Origin: Bacteroidales bacterium | Lineage (GTDB): Bacteria; Bacteroidota; Bacteroidia; Bacteroidales; Lentimicrobiaceae | Reading direction: 5' to 3' | Length of the DNA: 64,000 nucleotides | Assembly (NCBI GenBank): GCA_016705005.1 | Contig: JADIZB010000034.1 | Coordinates: forward strand, 124,001-188,000 | Part shown: in pieces, positions 9,465-18,822 of the stretch | How the letters are laid out: each line of letters starts with the position of its first letter | Position numbering within the stretch: the first letter of the stretch is position 1 | Notes under the pieces: model-generated | What the model was told of the DNA's origin: nothing | The model's database searches: none | The model's input: only the letters and a program-made list of their open reading frames with translations | Translations under genes and position numbers: made by a program

Positions 9465-9842
9465 TTACCTGATCATCGGCAGGTATTTTTCACGGTTCTC
9501 AAAGATCACCCAAAGGTTGATGGCCAGCAGTATCAGGGCCATCACAAGTCCGGAAGGGGCATTGATGATGTGGGTAAGCACAATGCCAATCATCACAGGA
9601 AATATCACGATGGCACCGAGGGCCCGGGTCCGGGGAATCATAAACAGGATGCCACCGGCAATTTCAGCTACAGCTACCAGCGGCATTAACCAGCCGATCT
9701 CCATCATCGCCCCCATCAGTTTAACCATTGTTTCCGGCAGATCGTCGGGAACAGGAATGTAATTCAGGAATTTATTCAGGCCCGAATTGATGAACATCAG
9801 TCCGAACAGTATCCCAACAACAAGCAGAATCTTCTTTTTCAT
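9465..9842 (-). CDS. DoxX family membrane protein
   Basis: A 125-residue protein with four transmembrane segments (about 5-24, 45-65, 70-92 and 97-113), matching the DoxX family in size and topology. Motifs include FINSGLNKFLNY near the N-terminus and PLVAVAEIAGGILFMIPRTR in the middle. DoxX proteins are small membrane proteins of uncertain function, sometimes linked to thiosulfate:quinone oxidoreductase or redox homeostasis. It has its own terminator, and upstream lies a gap with repeats, so it is probably monocistronic. Confidence 0.88.
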   Translation of the reverse strand: MKKKILLVVGILFGLMFINSGLNKFLNYIPVPDDLPETMVKLMGAMMEIGWLMPLVAVAEIAGGILFMIPRTRALGAIVIFPVMIGIVLTHIINAPSGLVMALILLAINLWVIFENREKYLPMIR

Positions 9843-9904
9843 TTTATATTAAGGTTAAGTTCATATTAACGTGTTGTCTGCTTTGATAACAGGGGGTAAA
9901 AAAA

Positions 9905-9949
9905 TTGCCACCAAATCACTAAAACACAAAATCTCACCAAATATTTGGT
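9905..9949 (+). repeat. Intergenic repeat, copy 1
   Basis: Starts TTGCCACCAAATCACTAAAA and ends in the palindrome ACCAAATATTTGGT. A second copy lies 306 bases downstream at 10211-10256 with a few substitutions, ending CACCAAATAATTTGGTG. The ends can form small hairpins. Confidence 0.75.
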
Positions 9950-10210
9950 TTTATTTTACTGTACATCAGAATCAGGAATTAAACTATTCTGAGTAAAGTG
10001 CAGATCGTTTGCCCTTTATAAATCTACTGTTCATCATAAACAACCGAAGGGGAGGAAGGTTTCAGGGAGTGCAAATTGCAATGCTGCTGTTGGGATTGAT
10101 TCAGAAAAGATTGTTATTGACCTGCTGAAATGTATACCGGATTAAGAATTGGTGCTGCAATTGGTGATTTGGTTTACCTGACGGCAGGCGGTTGGTTGCA
10201 AAAAAGTGAA

Positions 10211-10256
10211 TTGCCACCAAATCACTAAAGCACCAAATCGCACCAAATAATTTGGT
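10211..10256 (+). repeat. Intergenic repeat, copy 2
   Basis: A near copy of 9905-9949 in the same orientation, starting TTGCCACCAAATCACTAAAG. The terminal palindrome has one extra base in the centre. Both copies sit in the same gene-free gap. Confidence 0.75.
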
Positions 10257-10310
10257 GTTATCTTTCTGAAAATGAATGTTTGTAACAATCAATGATGATC
10301 CGGAATCATG

Positions 10311-11366
10311 CTATTTCAGCACATCATCATTGACCCTGAGCCTGTAGAATTTCATTCCTTCCTGATAAGCCCGGACCAGCAAACCGGTAACCACCGTTAT
10401 GCCGACAAACCACCACACCAGTTCCCAGCCTCCGGCCGATTTATAATAAGCGGTGGCCAGGTTACCGATCAGCAGCCACTGAAAGACATAGAAAGCGGTG
10501 ACATTGCGGCCTGTCCAGCGCAGGAAGCCGGTCAAAGGGCCGGATGGAATCCATAGGGTCACCTGCCTGAGCAGCATCGTCCAGAGGCCCAGAAAGAGCA
10601 GGGCCCACAAAATGTAAATGAAATTATGGTGGTAGTAGGCCGGAAGGTCAACGGTGATGCTGAATCCATTCCGGAAAAAGAGAATGAAAGGGATCAGACC
10701 GGCCAGCGTAGCCATGAGCAGTTGCCGGTTCGTTACATTCTTCAGATACTTCCCGCTGAACAGGAAAAAGCAGTAACCTGCCAGAGGATAGACAAGCCAG
10801 GGCAGCAGGGGGAAATAGGACCAGGGGACATCCAGAAAAAAGTAAGCGAACACATAGTCAGTCCATTGATTTCGTTCCATTCCGGCAGGTAAAAAGGTCG
10901 CCGAAAGCGCTACGACAAGCAATACAGCCAGCCAGGCAACCAGCGAATCATGGATTAGTAAACGGATCAGTGAAATCAGGATCAGGCTCAGCCCGGCCAG
11001 GAAAAGAATGTCCACTCCGAGGATATAAGTCAAAGGATTCAGGTCCAGTTCACCGGTAAGGATGTGATAAAGCAGATGAAGGTTGAGGCCGATATTCAGA
11101 AGGAATCCGTAAACAATCAGCCTGATTCCGCGGAAAATATTTTTCATGACATCCGCTCCCTGTTTCGCGATGAAATATCCCATCACCGCCATAAAGACAG
11201 GTGCTGCCGGCGGGCCGCCCAGGAAAAGAGAAATCTTCCCTGCAAGGCTGTTATAGACATCCTGCCTGGCAAACAACTCCATCAGGTGGACCTGAATCAT
11301 CAGTAAAACGGCAACGCCTTTCAGCACATCGGGGAGTAACAAACGGTCAGCAGTGGCTTTTGTCAT
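10311..11366 (-). CDS. Polytopic membrane protein, HGSNAT/DUF1624-like acyltransferase family
   Basis: A 351-residue protein with about ten hydrophobic segments. The N-terminal motif DVLKGVAVLLMIQVHLMELF, with His in the first membrane helix, and the following GPPAAPVFMAVMGYFIAKQG are typical of the HGSNAT/DUF1624 and YeiB-like families of membrane acyltransferases. A later segment, RWTGRNVTAFYVFQW, is also characteristic. Such proteins are thought to move acyl groups across the membrane to sugars, but the substrate here cannot be told. It is transcribed away from the T9SS gene at 11554. Confidence 0.7.
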   Translation of the reverse strand: MTKATADRLLLPDVLKGVAVLLMIQVHLMELFARQDVYNSLAGKISLFLGGPPAAPVFMAVMGYFIAKQGADVMKNIFRGIRLIVYGFLLNIGLNLHLLYHILTGELDLNPLTYILGVDILFLAGLSLILISLIRLLIHDSLVAWLAVLLVVALSATFLPAGMERNQWTDYVFAYFFLDVPWSYFPLLPWLVYPLAGYCFFLFSGKYLKNVTNRQLLMATLAGLIPFILFFRNGFSITVDLPAYYHHNFIYILWALLFLGLWTMLLRQVTLWIPSGPLTGFLRWTGRNVTAFYVFQWLLIGNLATAYYKSAGGWELVWWFVGITVVTGLLVRAYQEGMKFYRLRVNDDVLK

Positions 11367-11553
11367 GGTTCAGAAAAATTGCGGTTTAAATATGATTCAC
11401 CAACTGTTTCAGGCAAACTTAATACAAAAGCAAAAATTCCGGTCATCCGAATAAAATCTTGTACAATTATCCACGAAAAGTATAACTGGCACTCTTCAGC
11501 AGCTATTTATTTTTACTGTCCGGTATCCGATGCAAATTCCTAAACTAACCCAT

Positions 11554-12339
11554 ATGAGAAAATTACTGTTTACTTCTTTTTTATCCCTTTCATTCGTCCT
11601 TGTTTTCGGACAGATCAATCCCGAAAACACCTACAGTTATTCCGGAACTTATGCAAAACTGTCTGTTTCGGGCAATAAGTTTTACCTGATGGATGTTTTG
11701 CTCTCCCAGACCCGGATCTACAATTCCAACCACACCCCCTGGAAAACAATAAACCTCCCTGTTCCGGCCGGTAATTACCTGTACGATATCAAACATCTTT
11801 CGGAGGGGTTGTTCACCAGTGATAATTCGCTGTGCCTGGCTTATGTTTACTATATTTATGATGAGACCAATGCCTACTATACCTTCAATGCCAGAATTAT
11901 CAAGGAAAACGGAACAGAATTGCTATCCATTCCCGGATGCCAGTATATTGAAATTATGGATCTGGGCAGTGATGGTGTAAAGATGGTGGCCTATTGTTTC
12001 GACTATTCGCTGAGTCCATATACTGTACAGACCAGAATTTATTCCCTGCCCGGGACCCTGATGTCGGCAGAAAATCCTTCGCTTCCAATAAAGGCAGGAC
12101 TACCTTATCCGAATCCTGCCATCAGCCATACGACCATCCCCTATAGTTTGCCAGCCGGAATCCAATCCGGTTCAATTAAGGTGAGTGATATGCAGGGCCG
12201 GGTGGTCGATCAGCAAACCATAAACCGGAATGCAGAAAGTGTTACCCTACCCACCGATGATTATCAGCCGGGGTTGTATAATTATTCAATAGAGTCGGGT
12301 AACCAGCGGTTTGAGTCGGGACGGTTTATTGTAAAATAA
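11554..12339 (+). CDS. Secreted protein with T9SS type A sorting domain
   Basis: The start at 11554 directly precedes a Sec leader (MRKLLFTSFLSLSFVLVFGQ); an upstream in-frame Met at 11530 adds only eight residues without leader character. The central 160 residues look like a beta-propeller-type fragment (repeated YSYSG, KFYLMDVLLSQTRIYN, CLAYVYYIYDE) but match no family I know. The last 80 residues are a T9SS sorting domain: LPYPNPAISHTTIPYSLP, then IKVSDMQGRVV and PGLYNYSIE. The protein is therefore predicted to be exported through T9SS. A strong terminator follows. Confidence 0.85.
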   Translation: MRKLLFTSFLSLSFVLVFGQINPENTYSYSGTYAKLSVSGNKFYLMDVLLSQTRIYNSNHTPWKTINLPVPAGNYLYDIKHLSEGLFTSDNSLCLAYVYYIYDETNAYYTFNARIIKENGTELLSIPGCQYIEIMDLGSDGVKMVAYCFDYSLSPYTVQTRIYSLPGTLMSAENPSLPIKAGLPYPNPAISHTTIPYSLPAGIQSGSIKVSDMQGRVVDQQTINRNAESVTLPTDDYQPGLYNYSIESGNQRFESGRFIVK

Positions 12340-12367
12340 TATACAGCGGGATCTGTTTATTGTTTTA

Positions 12368-12406
12368 AGCAGGGATGCGACTGGTCGTGTCCCTGCTCTT
12401 TTTTTT
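12368..12406 (+). terminator. Rho-independent terminator after the T9SS gene
   Basis: Stem AGCAGGGA / TCCCTGCT (12368-12375 with 12390-12397), extended by an inner CGAC/GTCG pairing and followed by a run of T to 12406. It sits 28 bases after the stop codon, just before the end of the convergent polyferredoxin gene. Confidence 0.85.
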
Positions 12407-12414
12407 AAAACAAG

Positions 12415-14322
12415 TCAGAACCGGAACGGGTTTTCCAGGACCTGTTTTGTTCCATCGCTCATATGAACATTCAACTCCCGTTCATTCAGCAATGAAACAA
12501 TCTTCTCCCTGCCGGTGAGTGCGGGAACAAAGGTCAGCACCAGCCTGATGCCTTCATCGGTAAACCGGGTGGCAAATCTCACCACGCCTTTATCGTTGCT
12601 CACATGGCTCAGCAGGTACCAGGGCAGATCGGCAATGTCGGGATCAGCGGCAGCCGCAAAATCAAGCTCCAGTGAATCAAGCTGAGCCGGGAGATAACTC
12701 TCCGCATTGTTAAAACTCATTTCAACCGGCTCGTACATCAGGGCAAGATATTCCGACAAAGGCAGATCCTGCTCTTTTTTGCCCAGACTGGCCACCCTGA
12801 AATCGGTCTCTGCAGCAGAAGTTTCGCCATCGGTGGTCCAGGTAACCCGTTTTTCTTCAATCAGGGTGCGGATTTTTTCACTGCTTATGTAACGGCTGTC
12901 AAAATAAACAAGTGTATGAACCGGCTCCCCGAATACGGTCTGCATAGCCAGAATGCCTTTGTTCTGACCAAACCTGATCCCGAGAAGCCTGGCATCTTTC
13001 GGATCAAAGAACTGATCGATGGCTGCTTCAGCAACAGAAACTCCGGCTGAACCTGCCTCCGGTGCAGCAATCACGGAACTTACCGGTGTAAATATGGCTT
13101 CACGTATTTTCTCGGGCGTAAGTATTTCCTTATTGTAAAAGACCTTCACGCTGTGATCACCAACATAGGTTTCCACCCCAAGCACTCCATCGAGCTCCTT
13201 CATATGATTGGCAAACGACATTGAACTACCGAAGCATTTGATGCTTGTGAGACCCGACTGACGGTAAATCCCGGCATTCTCCATCTGTTCTGGTGTGCCC
13301 CAGCGTTGATTTATGGTCGGAATATCGGTGAAAGCCGCGAAAACAAGACCAGCTGCCACAAGAATAACGGTAGCTGTGGCGGGAAGCCAGTCAAGTTTCC
13401 TATGGTTGATCTGCAGTGTATCCTTTTCCGGACAACGGGTAATGCAATCACCGCAGAGATGGCAGTCGATGTGGTCAACTCTGGGCTGATCCGAGATTTT
13501 TATAGCCATCGGGCAAACCTTGTCGCAAAGTGTGCACGAAGTGCAGGTAGAGGCATTCCGGGTGATTTTAAACAAGGGCAACCCCCACGACTTCATCCTG
13601 ACAGTTTCAAGCAGCACACCGGCAAGGCTGAGTGCTCCCAGCAACCATATCCATCCTATGCTCAGTCCGGCTACCGTAACCAAAATAAAATACAGGGCAG
13701 TTAAGCCAAGAAAAACATAGCCATAGGTGAAAATATTGGAAGCGGCACTCAGGGGACAGAAATATTTGCACCAGAACTGCCTGATAAAGAATGAACCGGG
13801 AATAGCAAGAAACAGTGCCATGATTGCATAACTCAGTACTACGTCAGAGCTGAATCCTGAGAAAACAGCATAATAGGGATCAAAGGTTTTACAAAACAAT
13901 TCACTGCTGGTTACCGAGAAATAAAAAGTAATAAACAGAATGGCATATTTAAAGACCCGGAGAAGGCGGTCGGCGATCCCGGTGATGACAAAATTCATTT
14001 TCAGTTTCTTCCCGATCCGGCCCAGCCATTCGGTGAAGGTTCCGATCGGACACAGGTAGCTGCAGAATAGCTTGCTGAATAGAAAAATACCGAGAATCAG
14101 CGACAATCCCATGGCGATCTGGGTGGTGGTCATGGAACAGGCCAGTGAATTGTTTGCCAGAAACGAAGAAAAAGCCTGCAGTCCTCCGAAAGGGCAATAG
14201 GCTTCAAAATCGGCCGTGTAGGCTTTGTCAACTGCCGGTCTCACCAACAGATAACCGAGCATCAGGAGCACCAGCCACTGCAGTGCTGTCCGGTAATAAT
14301 TCTTTTTAACAACTTTTGCCAT
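12415..14322 (-). CDS. NapH/CcoG-like membrane polyferredoxin with C-terminal HMA-like domains
   Basis: A 635-residue membrane protein. Residues 10-250 have five or six hydrophobic segments with two Cys motifs of the NapH/NosR/CcoG type (LFCSYLCPIG at about 85-94, FWCKYFCPLS at about 183-192). Two 4Fe-4S clusters follow: C260-x2-C263-x2-C266-x3-C270-P and C287-x2-C290-x2-C293-x3-C297-P. A further membrane helix lies at about 312-332. The C-terminal 290 residues include one or two ferredoxin-like folds resembling heavy-metal-associated domains (SIKCFGSSMSFANHMKELDG), but without the CxxC copper pair. The family passes electrons from the quinone pool or handles copper; the partner is not visible here. 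No neighbouring gene suggests an operon. Confidence 0.8.
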   Translation of the reverse strand: MAKVVKKNYYRTALQWLVLLMLGYLLVRPAVDKAYTADFEAYCPFGGLQAFSSFLANNSLACSMTTTQIAMGLSLILGIFLFSKLFCSYLCPIGTFTEWLGRIGKKLKMNFVITGIADRLLRVFKYAILFITFYFSVTSSELFCKTFDPYYAVFSGFSSDVVLSYAIMALFLAIPGSFFIRQFWCKYFCPLSAASNIFTYGYVFLGLTALYFILVTVAGLSIGWIWLLGALSLAGVLLETVRMKSWGLPLFKITRNASTCTSCTLCDKVCPMAIKISDQPRVDHIDCHLCGDCITRCPEKDTLQINHRKLDWLPATATVILVAAGLVFAAFTDIPTINQRWGTPEQMENAGIYRQSGLTSIKCFGSSMSFANHMKELDGVLGVETYVGDHSVKVFYNKEILTPEKIREAIFTPVSSVIAAPEAGSAGVSVAEAAIDQFFDPKDARLLGIRFGQNKGILAMQTVFGEPVHTLVYFDSRYISSEKIRTLIEEKRVTWTTDGETSAAETDFRVASLGKKEQDLPLSEYLALMYEPVEMSFNNAESYLPAQLDSLELDFAAAADPDIADLPWYLLSHVSNDKGVVRFATRFTDEGIRLVLTFVPALTGREKIVSLLNERELNVHMSDGTKQVLENPFRF

Positions 14323-14575
14323 AACTGTTGAATCAGGTGAGCTACTTCACTTCAAAAGTATGAACTTATTCACGTCCGACGGGCAACCACAGTAATTCAG
14401 AAAGGTTTTAAATAGCATAAAAGAAGCCGTAAAGTGTTTCGCCGGCAGAAAGCATCATCATTATCGAAATGAAAAAAAAATATTGTCAATGCCGGTGAGG
14501 CTCACATCTGTTGACAACTTACTGTTGACTATTTCCCTGATTTTGATTAAGTTTGAATCAACAAAAAAGGCATTC

Positions 14576-15625
14576 ATGCGATTAAAAGACTTCCTGACAG
14601 GAACACTGATCCTTGCAGGAATTATTCTCAGTCTCAGACCGGCAGCCCAGGATGAAACAGGTCAGGGCAACGGGTTTAAAATCATGTTCTATAACCTGGA
14701 GAATATGTATGACCCGTTCGACGATAGTCTGAAAGATGACAATGAATTCCTTCCGCAGGGTATGCGGGGCTGGACATGGAAGAAATTTGAAAAGAAGCTG
14801 CAGCACACTGCAAAGGTGATCATCAGTGCCGGGGGCTGGCGGCCGCCTGAAATCATCGGGGTTTGCGAACTCGAAAACCGGTTCGCCCTGATTCAGCTGC
14901 TGAAAAGAACACCGCTCGAACCCTTCGGTTACCGGATCGTCCACGAAGATTCACCGGACGCACGTGGCATTGATGTCGCCCTGATGTATCGTCCCGATCG
15001 TTTCAGTGAACTTTACCACCGGGCCATTCCGCTGATTTTTGAGGGGGACAGTGTAGCCACCTCACGTGATATTCTTTATGTGAAGGGGCTTGTTCCGAAC
15101 GGGGATACACTGCATGTGTTTGTCAACCACTGGCCATCGAAATACGGTGGTGCTGCCGCGACAATCCCAAAAAGAAAAGATGCCGCCCTGTTGCTGAAAT
15201 CACTCACCGATTCCATTGCCCGGCAAAATCCGCAAGCGTTGATTGTGATCACCGGCGATTTCAACGATCAGCCTTCGGATGAAAGTGTTTCGGTTCATCT
15301 GGGGGCCAGACATGGTCAGCCCGATACCACAGGTTATTATCTTTACAATCTGATGTACAGCCTGATGGGAAAATGGGATGTTGGTTCGCACAAATTCAGG
15401 GAAGAGTGGAGCATCATTGATCAGTTTATTGTTTCCTCGGCTTTGCTGAACAGGGAAACAGGACTCAGAGTATCTGAAAAGAGAGCGGAAATTTTCAGGG
15501 CGCCCTTCCTGCTTGAGGATGACCGGAATTTTAACGGCACCAAACCATTCAGAACGTTCAACGGACCAGCTTATCTTGGTGGTTTCAGCGACCATCTGCC
15601 GATACTGCTTTATCTCAGATACTGA
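14576..15625 (+). CDS. Secreted endonuclease/exonuclease/phosphatase family protein
   Basis: Start at 14576 gives a Sec leader (MRLKDFLTGTLILAGI). The active-site motifs of the DNase I-like fold are present: FYNLENMYDP (metal-binding Asn/Glu region), GVCELEN (catalytic Glu), VNHWPSKYGG (His), ITGDFNDQPSDE (Asp/Asn) and SDHLPILL at the C-terminus (Asp-His pair). Length, about 349 residues, fits the family. The substrate may be nucleic acid or a phosphoester; the sequence cannot decide. It is divergent from the polyferredoxin, sharing a 250-base intergenic region. Confidence 0.88.
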   Translation: MRLKDFLTGTLILAGIILSLRPAAQDETGQGNGFKIMFYNLENMYDPFDDSLKDDNEFLPQGMRGWTWKKFEKKLQHTAKVIISAGGWRPPEIIGVCELENRFALIQLLKRTPLEPFGYRIVHEDSPDARGIDVALMYRPDRFSELYHRAIPLIFEGDSVATSRDILYVKGLVPNGDTLHVFVNHWPSKYGGAAATIPKRKDAALLLKSLTDSIARQNPQALIVITGDFNDQPSDESVSVHLGARHGQPDTTGYYLYNLMYSLMGKWDVGSHKFREEWSIIDQFIVSSALLNRETGLRVSEKRAEIFRAPFLLEDDRNFNGTKPFRTFNGPAYLGGFSDHLPILLYLRY

Positions 15626-15782
15626 CGAAATTGCGTCTGAAGTTCAGATGATGTTCCTCTCATCAAGCCTTTTCTCCTGCACCCGCCGTTTTTCACCGCA
15701 ACAGGCACATTTGGAAATGTACAGGCACATAGAAAATATTGAACCTGTTGAAAAGACTACAGACCCATCATTTTGAGGCTGA

Positions 15783-16565
15783 AATCACTATCTTTCGCTG
15801 AAGTCGCTAAATTTCCCTTAAGTCGCTATCTTTCGCTTAAGTCGCTTAGTTCGCTTAAATCGCTCCCTCGCCCCTTCCAACCTCAAACGCCCAACAACAA
15901 ACTCCGAACTCCGAACGCCAAACGTTGAACACCCGAAGGGCATTGAACGCGAAGCATTAAACATTTGAACAGAAAAAAAATCACCACAATAGGCACATTG
16001 GCCTTGTAGGCATGACTTTTAATCATTCAATCGCTAACTGCCGCTGAAGTCGCCTTTAGCTTTCGCTGAAGTCGCTCCCTCGCCCCTTCCAACCTCAAAC
16101 CCCCAACAACAAACTCCGAACGCCAAACATTGAACACCCGAAGGGCATTGAACGCGAAGCATTAAACATTTGAACAGAAAAAAAATCACCACAATAGGCA
16201 CATTAGGCACTTTGACTTTTTATCATTCAATCGCTAACTGCCGCTGAAGTCGCTACTTTTCGCTGAAGTCGCTTAGTTCGCTGAAGTCGCTCCCTCGCCC
16301 CTTCCAACCTCAAACGCCCAAAAACAAACTCCGAACGCCAAACGTTGAACACCCGAAGGGCATTGAACGCGAAGCATTAAACATTTGAACAGAAAAAAAA
16401 TCACCACACCAGGCACAACTTGTCCCGGCTGCTTAGACGGGATTAGGGCACTTTGACTTTTTATCATTCAATCGCTAACTGCCGCTGAAGTCGCTACTTC
16501 TCGCTGAAGTCGCTTAGTTCGCTGAAGTCGCTCCCTCGCCCCTTCCAACCTCAAACGCCTAACGT
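15783..16565 (+). repeat. Non-coding tandem repeat, three to four units of about 205-240 bases
   Basis: The same ordered blocks recur: short TCGCTGAAGTCGCT-type units, then CTCCCTCGCCCCTTCCAACC, an ACTCCGAACGCCAAACG block, ACCCGAAGGGCATTGAACGC, a poly-A segment and a CACAATAGGCACAT block. The CGCTCCCTCG anchor occurs at 15861, 16073, 16288 and 16529; ACCCGAAGGG occurs at 15931, 16136 and 16351. The third unit has a short insert after 16417 and the fourth is cut short at the ComEC gene end. Each unit also contains a shorter repeat of about 12 bases. No credible coding frame runs through it. Confidence 0.85.
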
Positions 16566-16584
16566 CCAACGTCAAACATCAAAC

Positions 16585-18708
16585 TCACTGAACATCCCAC
16601 ACCCACGCACCCGATTCCCTGACCGAATAAAACAACAGTCCCGATTTCTGAGCTTCCTGCGCCCAAAATTTACATTTCCGTAAGGAGTTTGAAGCATCCG
16701 CTATAAAACGGGCACCGGGGAAATAATCTTTCAGATTCTGCAGCTCAAGTCTTGTGTTTCCGGTCAGAATCACAAGGTCAAGTTTCAGTTGTTTCCCTGA
16801 ATCAGGCAGCACTGTAGACCGGCTCAAAACAACTCCCCTGCGACCATTGTATTCGAAGAAACCGTTTGAGTATATTTTCAATTCAGGTAATTTTTGTAAT
16901 CCCAAACGACCATTACCGAGATTGCTGTAAGAGATCTCTTTTACGCCCGATTGAATTCTGGAACCACTCAATGAATAGTTAAGCATTGAAGGATCAGACA
17001 TTACCACAGAGTCGACCATCATATGCTGATTTCTTCCGCTGGTAAAACTAATGGCTGACTGCTTTTTAATAGAATGAACAACCAACCTTTGCCGCCCCGA
17101 TCTCTCTATATTGACAAAGGAATAATCAGCGGCCAGCATCAGGCAGGCAGCGAGGGCCGGATACAACCAGAACCGTTTTCGATTCAGAATTCCGAAAAAG
17201 CAGGAGAAGAGTAACAGATACAATACGATGGTAGAAAACGGGGTAAGATACAGGTTATGGCTGACTGCCCCCGGCAGGCCTTCAATAAATGCCACAGTGC
17301 TGTTGAGCAACTTAATCTGTAATATCATAATTGAGGCTGATATTTTTCCCAGTAGTGGAATAAAGGACAGGAAAATGAAAATGACCCCGGAATATATCAG
17401 CACACCCGACAGCGGAATCGCAATCAGGTTAGCCATCAGAAAATAATTGGGAAACTGGTGAAAATAATAGATGGAAATGGGCGTAACCAGCAGTTGGGCA
17501 GCAATGGAAACATTGATCATTCCCCATATATAGGAAGTAACTTTGTTTCTGGTAATAAAAATCAGGCGAATGTGTGGCTGAAAAGCCACGATCCCTGCCA
17601 CTGCCCCATACGACAATTGAAAGCCCAGATCATAAAGCATTGCCGGATTTATGACAAGCAGGATAAAAGCGGAAGCCGCCAGTGTATTGAATGTATGTGA
17701 CTGACGATTGAGCGATTTTCCGATGGTGATCAGCGAAAACATCAGCGACGCCCTCAGTACCGAAGGAGCCAGCCCGGTAATCAGAGCATACAGCCATATA
17801 ACAAGGATTATCAGAAGCGGCCTGAGCCAGACTGCCTTCTTTTGCTTACGCAGAAAATAAAACAGAAAATCGGCAATCAGAAATACAATCCCAACATGAA
17901 GGCCTGAAACACAAAGAATATGAACAACGCCGGCACCGGCATATTCCTGACGTTGGGAAGCATCCAGGAGATCGTCATAACCAATCAGCAAGGCAGCCGC
18001 AACAGCAAACTCACGTCCCACAATGCCATATTGCTTCAAGGTCACCAACAACCGGTTGCGGGCTTTCAGCGCCAGCTTTTTCAACCAGTAACCTTCAATA
18101 TTTCCTGTGCAGGTGAAACTTCCCTTTGCGAAATAAACCTGGTGAAAAACATTGTTAACCGCCAGATACCTGGCATAGTTGAATTCCCCCGGATTCGACG
18201 GCTTCCGGACGGGCTCAGGAGAAACGGAAAAGAGTATTTCCGACCCATATACCAGTGAGGCAACCAGCGCATCTTTCTGCGCATAAGCCAGTACATTCCC
18301 TTTTACCACGAAATATTTACCATCGACGAAAAGTCCATTTACCTCAACAGGAAACTTATATGAATTTTCTCGCTCGGCAGGCTCCTCAGTGAGCACTGCC
18401 GAATAAACCATCCGGCTTTTTCCGGTATATCCCATGAAATGGGCAGCATGGGTTTGCTCATTGTGGATCAGCGACAAAAAATAACCCAGACACACGAAAA
18501 AGGCATTTAACCCGAAGCCGAAAGTCCATCTGAAACGATAGACTTTTACTTTAGTACTAACCAGGATAAAGATTAAAAAAAGAGAGGTAACAATGGAAAG
18601 AGAGACAATACCTGCGCCAGGAATTACAGGAAACAAACCATAAAGTACTATTCCTGCAAGGAGCGGAAAAAGCAGTCTTACAAAAGGAAAACGGGTCCAG
18701 GTTTTCAA
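16585..18708 (-). CDS. comEC: ComEC/Rec2 family competence protein
   Basis: A 707-residue polytopic protein. The N-terminal region has three or four helices followed by a soluble DUF4131-like OB-fold part (about 70-190). The Competence domain follows, with the signature LCVSGLHVGIVFL and ITGLAPSVLRASLM, then about eight membrane helices to residue 530. The C-terminal 175 residues occupy the place of the metallo-beta-lactamase domain but lack HxHxDH; only a fold-like remnant (LDLVILTGNTR) is seen. ComEC forms the inner-membrane channel for single-stranded DNA import in transformation. No other competence gene lies nearby. Confidence 0.92.
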   Translation of the reverse strand: MKTWTRFPFVRLLFPLLAGIVLYGLFPVIPGAGIVSLSIVTSLFLIFILVSTKVKVYRFRWTFGFGLNAFFVCLGYFLSLIHNEQTHAAHFMGYTGKSRMVYSAVLTEEPAERENSYKFPVEVNGLFVDGKYFVVKGNVLAYAQKDALVASLVYGSEILFSVSPEPVRKPSNPGEFNYARYLAVNNVFHQVYFAKGSFTCTGNIEGYWLKKLALKARNRLLVTLKQYGIVGREFAVAAALLIGYDDLLDASQRQEYAGAGVVHILCVSGLHVGIVFLIADFLFYFLRKQKKAVWLRPLLIILVIWLYALITGLAPSVLRASLMFSLITIGKSLNRQSHTFNTLAASAFILLVINPAMLYDLGFQLSYGAVAGIVAFQPHIRLIFITRNKVTSYIWGMINVSIAAQLLVTPISIYYFHQFPNYFLMANLIAIPLSGVLIYSGVIFIFLSFIPLLGKISASIMILQIKLLNSTVAFIEGLPGAVSHNLYLTPFSTIVLYLLLFSCFFGILNRKRFWLYPALAACLMLAADYSFVNIERSGRQRLVVHSIKKQSAISFTSGRNQHMMVDSVVMSDPSMLNYSLSGSRIQSGVKEISYSNLGNGRLGLQKLPELKIYSNGFFEYNGRRGVVLSRSTVLPDSGKQLKLDLVILTGNTRLELQNLKDYFPGARFIADASNSLRKCKFWAQEAQKSGLLFYSVRESGAWVWDVQ

Positions 18709-18822
18709 TTTAACAAGCCCTCATCAAATAGTATAACTATTTAATACTTCAGCTTATAAATATATGAAACCAGCAGATGAATAGCAAATATTTTTTATAC
18801 TCAATTAAAGGAAAGAAACGAT

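Larger units (their letters stand above)
9843..10310. other. Intergenic stretch holding two repeat copies
   Basis: About 470 bases without a gene between the DoxX start and the stop of the acyltransferase-like gene. It contains two near-identical 45-base copies of a repeat (9905-9949 and 10211-10256), annotated separately. No other structure was identified. Confidence 0.5.

Noticed and set aside
16273..16467. 64-codon minus frame in the tandem repeat
   Set aside because: It is a translation of repeated sequence and is broken in the other repeat units.
18726..18742. Inverted repeat AAATAGT/ACTATTT between the TPR gene and comEC
   Set aside because: Seven AT-rich pairs, no T-run; too weak to call a terminator.
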